Made by a program: the position numbers and the translations under genes. Of a stretch of 10,700 bases of DNA, positions 6,175-10,700 are shown one piece after another. Every line of letters begins with the position of its first letter. The first letter of the stretch is position 1. The DNA is from Clostridia bacterium (GTDB lineage Bacteria > Bacillota_A > Clostridia > Peptostreptococcales > Anaerovoracaceae), in NCBI GenBank assembly GCA_024403175.1, contig JAKSSI010000027.1, forward strand, positions 1-10,700. The letters run 5' to 3'. The notes beneath the pieces are model-generated. The model saw only the letters and a list, made by a program, of their open reading frames with translations. It made no database searches and was not told the origin of the DNA.

Positions 6175-7120
6175 AGTAATCCTTGCCGTTTGGCGGAACA
6201 CTTACGTTTTCAAGAATTGATGCGAGAATTTCAGCAGGTTCCTTACCTGTATAAACAGCATCACTTGTAAGAACTACTCTATGAGAAAGAATGTGAACAA
6301 AAATCTCTGCAACATCTTCAGGAATTACATAATCCCTACCGTTTATTGCGGCCAGAGCCTTTGCTCCCTGATAAAGACAACGAGAAGCTCTTGGCGAACC
6401 ACCCATTCTTAAGAATTCGTTTTCTCTTGTTGCATTAACAAGATCAACGATATAGTTTTTAACATTATCGCTTACAATTACATCCTGAATTTCAGCTCTA
6501 ATCTGCATAAGTTCTTCTGGATTTGTGATAGCCTCGACCACAGAGAAATCAATTTCGTCGCCAAGATTTGTAAGCATTAAAACTTCTTCTTCCTTTGCAG
6601 GGAAACCCAAAGTAAGACGTACAAAGAATCTATCCATCTGCGCTGCAGGGAGCTTGAATGTACTTTCTCTTTCTACAGGGTTTTCTGTAGCCATTACAAA
6701 GAATGGCTTAGGAAGTGCATAAGTTGTATTATCAATTGTAACCTGCTGTTCTTCCATTGCTTCAAGAAGTGCAGCCTGTGTACGTGGAATTGCACGGTTT
6801 ATTTCGTCAGCAAGAAGAATGTTTGTAAACACAGGACCCTTAACCTGCTTAAGCTGATTTGTGTTTCTATCAAAGATTGTCATACCGACAATATCTGAAG
6901 GAAGAAGGTCTGGTGTAAACTGAACTCTTTGGAAGTCGCAGCCTAAAGCCCTTGAAATTGTCTTAATAAGAACTGTCTTTCCGCTACCAGGAAGGTCGTC
7001 TAAAAGCACATGGCCTCCGGCAAAAACAGACATGATAATAAGCTTAATCTTATCTTCTTTTCCAATATAAATCTTGGATACTTCTTTAGATAATTTCTGA
7101 GCACATTCGTTTGCTTTCAT
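6164..7120 (-). CDS. MoxR-family AAA+ ATPase
   Basis: A 318-residue ATPase of normal MoxR length. Walker A is DLPGSGKT at residues 42-49, Walker B is ILLADEINRA at 101-110 (Asp105, Glu106), the PRTQAALLEAMEE segment typical of the family is at 112-124, sensor 1 is ATENP at 144-148, LPAAQMDRFF at 157-166 contains the arginine-finger region, and sensor 2 is GSPRAS at 241-246. MoxR proteins form hexamers thought to act as chaperones or activators of membrane-linked or secreted complexes together with DUF58 partners. The ATG has a good GGAGAG site (7131-7126) and lies 12 bases after the tsaD stop, so it is read from the same operon as the t6A genes. All ATPase residues are intact. The client protein is not identifiable from sequence. 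Confidence 0.95.
   Translation of the reverse strand: MKANECAQKLSKEVSKIYIGKEDKIKLIIMSVFAGGHVLLDDLPGSGKTVLIKTISRALGCDFQRVQFTPDLLPSDIVGMTIFDRNTNQLKQVKGPVFTNILLADEINRAIPRTQAALLEAMEEQQVTIDNTTYALPKPFFVMATENPVERESTFKLPAAQMDRFFVRLTLGFPAKEEEVLMLTNLGDEIDFSVVEAITNPEELMQIRAEIQDVIVSDNVKNYIVDLVNATRENEFLRMGGSPRASRCLYQGAKALAAINGRDYVIPEDVAEIFVHILSHRVVLTSDAVYTGKEPAEILASILENVSVPPNGKDYYGK
6180..6184 (-). promoter_or_regulatory. Ribosome binding site fixing the DUF58 start
   Basis: AAGGA on the minus strand lies five bases before the ATG at 6174, inside the last codons of the MoxR gene. The upstream in-frame GTG at 6201 lacks any such sequence, so the shorter protein is preferred. Confidence 0.7.
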
Positions 7121-7132
7121 TGTTTCTCTCCG

Positions 7133-8176
7133 CTATTCTTCAAGCTTGTAAAGCTGAGTTTCGATGTTAAGACCAGGGAAACAATCCAAATTAAGAGTTG
7201 AAAAATGTCCCTGTCTTGCCTTATGATAGGCAGCAACGGCTATCATGGCACCGTTGTCTGTACAGTAAATTGGGGATGGAATATAGAATTTTGCACCGCG
7301 CTTTTCGCACGCTTCTTTTAATCTTTGTCTTATTCTTGAATTGCTAGCTACACCGCCAGCAACAGCAAGTCCGTCGTATCCGGAAACATCTAATGCAAGC
7401 ATAGCCTTATCTACAAGAACATCTACAACAGCTTCCTGGAAAGATGCTGCCACATCTGCAGCATTAACCTTTCTTCCTGCTTGTTCTTCCTTGTGAAGAT
7501 AATTAATTACTGCTGTTTTGGTTCCGGAGAAAGAGAAGTTTAAAGATCCTTTTTCAAGATATACTCTCTTAAATTCTATAGCTTTAGGATTACCCTCTTT
7601 TGCAAGAGCATCTACCTTAGGGCCGCCAGGATACTGAAGGCCTAAAGTTCTTGCCACCTTATCGTAAGCTTCACCTACTGCATCATCCTGAGTGCAACCC
7701 AAAATCTTAAATTCGTTATAATCTCTTACTTCGAAAAGATGCGTATGACCACCAGACATAACAAGTGCAAGGAATGGTGGTTTTAAGTCTGGATGTTCTA
7801 TAAGATTTGCCAGTGTATGAGCTTGAATATGATGAACACCTATAAGCGGTTTATTTGCAGCCATTGCAACAGATTTTGCAAAAGCTGTACCTATAAGCAG
7901 CGCACCTGCAAGGCCAGGGCCTGCAGTTACACCAATTTCATCAACATCATCTATGGTAAGACCCGCTTCATCTAGGGCCTGCTGATATACAAAAGGAATG
8001 TTATTCAAATGATGTCTGCTAGCAATTTCAGGCACAACGCCTCCATAAATTGCATGAACAGGAATCTGCGAAGAAATAACATTAGACAAAACTTCCTGTC
8101 CATTTGCCAATATAGCGATTGCTGTTTCATCGCAGGAACTTTCAATTCCCATTGTAATGATTTTTCCGTCTTTCAT
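7133..8176 (-). CDS. tsaD: tRNA N6-adenosine threonylcarbamoyltransferase TsaD
   Basis: TsaD (Kae1/Qri7/YgjD family) transfers the threonylcarbamoyl group from threonylcarbamoyl-AMP to A37 of ANN-decoding tRNAs, making t6A, with TsaB and TsaE. The 347-residue protein has the usual length and the ASKHA fold signatures: GIESSCDETAIAI (10-22), the metal-binding HxxxH as H116-I-Q-A-H120, the SGGHT loop (141-145), the DAVGEAYDKVARTLGL stretch (165-180) and CTDNGAMIA (305-313) with the third metal ligand Asp307. All expected ligands are present. The start at 8176 lies one base after the rimI-like stop with only a weak GGA, so coupling is likely. An internal ATG at codon 9 would remove little and has no better ribosome site. 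Substrate-side enzyme TsaC/Sua5 must be encoded elsewhere. Confidence 0.97.
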   Translation of the reverse strand: MKDGKIITMGIESSCDETAIAILANGQEVLSNVISSQIPVHAIYGGVVPEIASRHHLNNIPFVYQQALDEAGLTIDDVDEIGVTAGPGLAGALLIGTAFAKSVAMAANKPLIGVHHIQAHTLANLIEHPDLKPPFLALVMSGGHTHLFEVRDYNEFKILGCTQDDAVGEAYDKVARTLGLQYPGGPKVDALAKEGNPKAIEFKRVYLEKGSLNFSFSGTKTAVINYLHKEEQAGRKVNAADVAASFQEAVVDVLVDKAMLALDVSGYDGLAVAGGVASNSRIRQRLKEACEKRGAKFYIPSPIYCTDNGAMIAVAAYHKARQGHFSTLNLDCFPGLNIETQLYKLEE

Positions 8177-8177
8177 A

Positions 8178-8648
8178 TTAGTCCAAATCTAATGGTTTCA
8201 TTTCTAAAGTAACGATTCTGCTCATTAAAAGTGCATCGTCCTTATTTTCGTAGTACTTAGGTCTAACGCCATCTTCGCGGAAATTAAAACTCTTGTAAAG
8301 CGCTATAGCCGAAGTGTTGTTTACATTTACGTCTAATAATATTTTTTCGCAAGCAATAAGATTGCAGTAGCAGAACATAAAGTTTATAAGATTATGCGCA
8401 AGCTTATTTCTTCTAAACTTTGGATCTGTTGCGACCCTGTAAATTTCCGCATCTAAAGTAGGTGTGCAAAAAGCAAGAAGATACGCCCCAACGCCTTCTT
8501 CTGTGTCTGCAACCCACATGCAATTCATTTCATCATCGAGGCTTTTTTCGAGTGCATCCTTTGTCCAAGGATGGTCGAAGCACAATCTTTCGATTTCTGC
8601 AATTCTATCTAAATCTTTAATTGTTGCTGCTCTTACTTTAATATTCAT
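8178..8648 (-). CDS. rimI: RimI-type GNAT N-acetyltransferase, divergent
   Basis: A 156-residue GNAT protein placed between tsaB and tsaD, exactly where rimI sits in many Bacillota. RimI acetylates the N-terminal alanine of ribosomal protein S18 in enterobacteria; in other phyla the target is less certain. Supporting motifs are RLCFDHPWTKDALEKSL (21-37), the beta4 sequence AEIYRVATDP (67-76), and the signature LLDVNVNNTSAIALYKSFNF (104-123) with Tyr118. Two departures are visible: the acetyl-CoA-binding loop reads R79-R-N-K-L-A, with Lys where Gly is normal in R/Q-x-x-G-x-G/A, and the LEVR motif is LDVN, so the position of the catalytic Glu is Asp106. Start and stop are tight: its ATG shares one base with the tsaB stop (TAATG). 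Function may be RimI-like, altered or weakened; the gene context favours a real gene. Confidence 0.85.
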   Translation of the reverse strand: MNIKVRAATIKDLDRIAEIERLCFDHPWTKDALEKSLDDEMNCMWVADTEEGVGAYLLAFCTPTLDAEIYRVATDPKFRRNKLAHNLINFMFCYCNLIACEKILLDVNVNNTSAIALYKSFNFREDGVRPKYYENKDDALLMSRIVTLEMKPLDLD

Positions 8649-9400
8649 TAGTATTTATTCTCTTTTGCTGTTCCAAACTTTTCGCTATCGGCTTTAAGCT
8701 TTTCTGCAAGCTTTCTTTCAGCCTCAGCTGCTCTTAAATATTCAGGTTTTGCATTGTAGCAGTCGGTTGTTTTGCCTTCTGAAAACAACTTTGCACCAAG
8801 CTTTGCTGCTGCATAAGCATTCTGCATTCTGTCATTTTCAGGAGCAAAACTGTGCTCTATTTCAAAGGCATTCAAAGTTTCTTCGTAAGCTTTGATTCCA
8901 TCGCCAAAGAAAATAACTTTTGAATATTTATCCTTTGCCGCTGAAAGAAGCTTAAGATAATCATCTAAATCGTAGGCACTGTCAGGAATAAGCTGAACAT
9001 CGGAATTTGGATTATACGCTCCTCCATATATCTGATGACGCTTTGCATCAAATACAGGACAAATAGCAAAATCCTTTTCCACATCAAAGCTATAGTCTTT
9101 AAATGCAAAAGAAGCAAGGGTTGGCACTTCAACAATAGGTTTATTCCATATCTGAGCAAGCCCCCTTGCAGTAGCCATGCCGATTCTTATACCAGTAAAA
9201 CAACCAGGGCCCATAGATACTGCTATAGCGTCTAAATCCTTCGGGCTAACGTTTTCATCTGCAAGGAGCTTTTGAATTGCAGGAATAAGCTTCTGAAGAT
9301 GAGAATAATTGTCTTCGTTTATAATCTGCGTAATTTTTCCGTCATCATAAATTGCAACAGAAGAATACGCACCAGTTGTATCAATAGAAAGTAATTTCAT
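8648..9400 (-). CDS. tsaB: tRNA threonylcarbamoyladenosine complex dimerisation protein TsaB
   Basis: TsaB is the catalytically inactive paralogue of TsaD that forms the TsaB-TsaD heterodimer and recruits TsaE in t6A synthesis. The N-terminus MKLLSIDTTGAYSSVAIYDD is the expected ASKHA beta hairpin, and the hallmark GPGCFTGIRIGMATARGLA spans residues 64-82. The metal-binding HxxxH of TsaD is absent, as expected for TsaB. The YLRAAEAERK motif at 221-230 is the usual C-terminal signature; after it a charged tail of about 20 residues makes this protein slightly longer (250) than many homologues of about 220-240. The ATG directly follows the tsaE TAA stop, with GAGGA inside the last tsaE codons as ribosome site. 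Neighbours confirm the assignment. Confidence 0.95.
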   Translation of the reverse strand: MKLLSIDTTGAYSSVAIYDDGKITQIINEDNYSHLQKLIPAIQKLLADENVSPKDLDAIAVSMGPGCFTGIRIGMATARGLAQIWNKPIVEVPTLASFAFKDYSFDVEKDFAICPVFDAKRHQIYGGAYNPNSDVQLIPDSAYDLDDYLKLLSAAKDKYSKVIFFGDGIKAYEETLNAFEIEHSFAPENDRMQNAYAAAKLGAKLFSEGKTTDCYNAKPEYLRAAEAERKLAEKLKADSEKFGTAKENKY

Positions 9401-9817
9401 TTATTCCTCAATGGTGATAGTTCTTTCGTCTTCATTTTCACCATACTCAAGTCTTAATACGATTGTATCTTCAGGCAGAAAATCCATAACTAAATCGGCC
9501 CATTCAATAAGACACACGCCGCCTTTAGTAAAATACTCTTCAAATCCCATTTCGAAAAGCTCATCTTCATCGTTGACCCTATAAACGTCGAAATGATAAA
9601 GAGGAAGCCTTCCTGTTTCATACTCGCAAACAATAGTAAAAGTAGGGCTAGAAATTGTTTCAGTTACTCCAAGCCCCTTTGCTATAGCTTTTGTAAGAGT
9701 TGTTTTGCCCGCACCAAGATTACCAACAAGCGCAATAACACTGTTAGGTTTAAGCTGTGCAGCAAATTCAGCTCCGAACTTTTCGGTATCACTTAAATTG
9801 TATAATACTTTCTGCAT
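9401..9817 (-). CDS. tsaE: tRNA threonylcarbamoyladenosine biosynthesis ATPase TsaE
   Basis: TsaE (YjeE family) is the small ATPase that drives the turnover of the TsaB-TsaD complex during t6A formation. The 138-residue protein is of normal length and has Walker A GNLGAGKTT at residues 32-40, the switch-I-like SPTF at 57-60, HFDVYR at 75-80 and the Walker-B-like LIEWAD at 103-108, all hallmarks of the family. Its ATG lies one base after the ribU stop (TAATATG) and no ribosome site is visible, so translation is probably coupled to ribU. It is followed without a gap by tsaB. Nothing is missing or unusual in the active-site motifs. Confidence 0.96.
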   Translation of the reverse strand: MQKVLYNLSDTEKFGAEFAAQLKPNSVIALVGNLGAGKTTLTKAIAKGLGVTETISSPTFTIVCEYETGRLPLYHFDVYRVNDEDELFEMGFEEYFTKGGVCLIEWADLVMDFLPEDTIVLRLEYGENEDERTITIEE

Positions 9818-9818
9818 A

Positions 9819-10364
9819 TTATTTGTGAAGTATAGGTGAGATCTTCTTGTAAATAAAGAATGTGATGATGGAATTTAATCCAGCCTTAACAAGGTTGAAT
9901 GGAATGATTCCAGGAAGAAGTAATCCTGTTACAACGGATCTTGGAACGCCCATGTATATAGGTGTAAGTATTAAATTCATTGGAACCATCATAGCAGCCA
10001 TAGAAAGTGTACCGCAAACCAATGCGATAATAGCACGCTTCTTGCTCTTCTTTCCTTTATAGATATTGCCAGCTACTGCTACAAAAGTACCAGTAGATAC
10101 AATGTGCATAACAATTCCGTACCAAGAGCTAGATGCACTTACAGAAACACCCTGAATAACAGATGCAATAACTGTAAGAGTAAGACCAGCTACCGGGCCC
10201 ATAGCAAATGTACCAAGAAGAATTGGAACGTCGGCCGGATCGTATTCAAGGAATGGAGCTGCTGGTATAAGAGGAACATGGATAAGTGCTACAAGTACTA
10301 CGGAAATTGCAGCTAAGATTCCAAGTTTAGCAATATTTTTAGTTGATATTTTTACGTTATTCAT
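9819..10364 (-). CDS. ribU: ECF transporter S component, RibU-like riboflavin-binding subunit
   Basis: A 181-residue membrane protein with about six hydrophobic segments, the size of ECF-type substrate-binding subunits. The segment PFLEYDPADVPILLGTFAMG (37-56) fits the RibU motif with the conserved aspartate before an Ile/Val-Pro, and VPMNLILTPIYMGVP (127-141) plus LLPGIIPFNLVKAGLNS (149-165) are typical of clostridial RibU-like proteins. Such subunits bind riboflavin or a close relative and load the shared EcfT-EcfA-EcfA' energy module, which is not in this window. It is the promoter-proximal gene of the eight-gene operon. The leader is only about 33 bases and has no FMN riboswitch, unlike many ribU genes. 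ECF S component is certain; the riboflavin specificity is inferred from motif resemblance. Confidence 0.78.
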   Translation of the reverse strand: MNNVKISTKNIAKLGILAAISVVLVALIHVPLIPAAPFLEYDPADVPILLGTFAMGPVAGLTLTVIASVIQGVSVSASSSWYGIVMHIVSTGTFVAVAGNIYKGKKSKKRAIIALVCGTLSMAAMMVPMNLILTPIYMGVPRSVVTGLLLPGIIPFNLVKAGLNSIITFFIYKKISPILHK

Positions 10365-10371
10365 GACTATT

Positions 10372-10389
10372 ACAAAGTCCTTTCTTTGT
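10372..10389 (-). promoter_or_regulatory. Leader hairpin with the ribosome site in its loop, upstream of ribU
   Basis: In the minus-strand RNA ACAAAG (10389-10384) and CTTTGT (10377-10372) pair perfectly around a six-base loop AAAGGA (10383-10378). The loop is the only Shine-Dalgarno-like sequence before the ATG at 10364, from which it is 13 bases away, longer than the usual 5-9. Folding would bring the site nearer to the start or present it in an exposed loop, so it may modulate translation of the first gene. Seen: the repeat. Inferred: any regulation. Confidence 0.5.
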
Positions 10390-10404
10390 CTAGAGTGACA
10401 TTAT

Positions 10405-10413
10405 ATTATACCA
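10405..10413 (-). promoter_or_regulatory. Extended -10 promoter of the ribU-tsa-moxR operon
   Basis: TGGTATAAT on the minus strand (10413-10405) is a perfect extended -10 element. At a 17-base spacer the -35 position reads ATCTTT, a poor match, which fits dependence on the TGn extension. It lies directly after the tuf terminator and 40 bases before the ribU ATG, giving a leader of about 33 bases. No other clear promoter is visible inside the operon. Confidence 0.65.
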
Positions 10414-10433
10414 TAAACAAAGATATTAAAGAT

Positions 10434-10464
10434 AAAAAAATCCGGACCATAAGGTCCGGATTTT
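10434..10464 (-). terminator. Intrinsic terminator of tuf
   Basis: A perfect 12-pair stem, 10437-10448 with 10453-10464, closes an ATAA/TTAT loop; its GC core is TCCGGACC. In the minus-strand RNA it is followed by a run of seven U (10440-10434). It ends tuf transcription just before the ribU promoter, so the two are separate units. Confidence 0.95.
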
Positions 10465-10486
10465 AATATGCTTTTAAAGTTCGAAA

Positions 10487-10700
10487 TTATTCGATGATTG
10501 CAGCTACTACGCCGGAAGCAACTGTTCTGCCGCCTTCACGAATAGCGAATCTCATTCCTTCTTCGATAGCAACTGGTGTGATGAGTTCAACTGTCATTTC
10601 AACGTTGTCTCCTGGCATGCACATTTCAACGCCTTCTGGGAGGTTGATTGTACCAGTTACGTCAGTTGTTCTGATGTAGAACTGTGGTCTGTAACCATTG
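10487..10700 (-). CDS. tuf: Elongation factor Tu, C-terminal end (5' part outside window)
   Basis: The last 70 residues of EF-Tu, the GTPase that brings aminoacyl-tRNA to the ribosome. The visible part is the C-terminal beta-barrel domain: [20 protein letters not shown] at the edge, then [16 protein letters not shown], and the invariant [15 protein letters not shown] before the end AAIIE. The frame is intact and ends in TAA at 10489-10487, 23 bases before the terminator stem. Cysteine in VEMCMPGD replaces a residue that is usually hydrophobic (Val in E. coli), a minor difference. Only the 3' end is in view, so domain 1 and any upstream str-operon genes cannot be judged. Confidence 0.98.
   Translation of the reverse strand, partial: NGYRPQFYIRTTDVTGTINLPEGVEMCMPGDNVEMTVELITPVAIEEGMRFAIREGGRTVASGVVAAIIE

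Noticed and set aside
6175..6201. GTG start giving a DUF58 protein nine residues longer
   Set aside because: No ribosome site precedes the GTG, whereas ATG 6174 has AAGGA at five-base spacing and still keeps the whole hydrophobic N-terminus.
10365..10486. FMN riboswitch upstream of ribU
   Set aside because: Only about 33 bases separate the promoter from the start, and none of the multi-stem FMN aptamer sequence is visible; the larger hairpin there is the tuf terminator.

Overview
The window looks like a chromosomal segment of a low-GC, Gram-positive-type bacterium, most likely a member of Clostridia (Bacillota). Reasons: AT-rich intergenic DNA with consensus-like sigma-A promoters, strong AGGAGG-type ribosome sites, a RibU-type ECF transporter subunit, a compact tsaE-tsaB-rimI-tsaD cluster and a MoxR/DUF58/DUF4129 set. 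I cannot name a genus from sequence alone. There is no sign of phage, transposase, CRISPR, tRNA or rRNA, and no gap longer than about 210 bases.

Left part (1-3590), cell envelope: a minus-strand murJ (lipid II flippase family, 3' end beyond the window edge) is divergent from a plus-strand two-gene unit. That unit holds a 665-residue O-antigen-ligase/polymerase-like membrane protein with a large extracytoplasmic insert, and an acyl carrier protein whose Shine-Dalgarno overlaps the first gene's stop codon. It ends at a strong bidirectional terminator.

Convergent junction (3546-3754): besides that terminator there is a GC-rich, 149-base imperfect palindrome. All three mismatches of its outer 21-pair stem become G-U pairs only if the minus strand is transcribed, which suggests it works as RNA in the 3' end of the minus-strand operon. 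This is the most unusual object in the window.

Right part (3755-10364): one tightly packed minus-strand operon of eight genes. In transcription order these are ribU (riboflavin ECF S component), tsaE, tsaB, rimI-like acetyltransferase, tsaD, a MoxR AAA+ ATPase, a DUF58 protein and a DUF4129-type membrane protein. Junctions are 13-base gaps or less, or overlaps. TsaB, TsaD and TsaE are the proteins that put the threonylcarbamoyl group on tRNA A37 (t6A); the TsaC/Sua5 enzyme making the donor is not in the window. The last three genes form the classic MoxR-DUF58-DUF4129 set, thought to act as a membrane-associated chaperone or maturation system.

Right edge (10365-10700): the 3' end of tuf (EF-Tu) on the minus strand, its intrinsic terminator, and then the extended -10 promoter and short hairpin leader of the ribU operon. 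Housekeeping translation genes (tuf, t6A) therefore sit beside envelope-assembly genes; apart from the junction element and a few divergent active-site motifs, the gene content is conventional.
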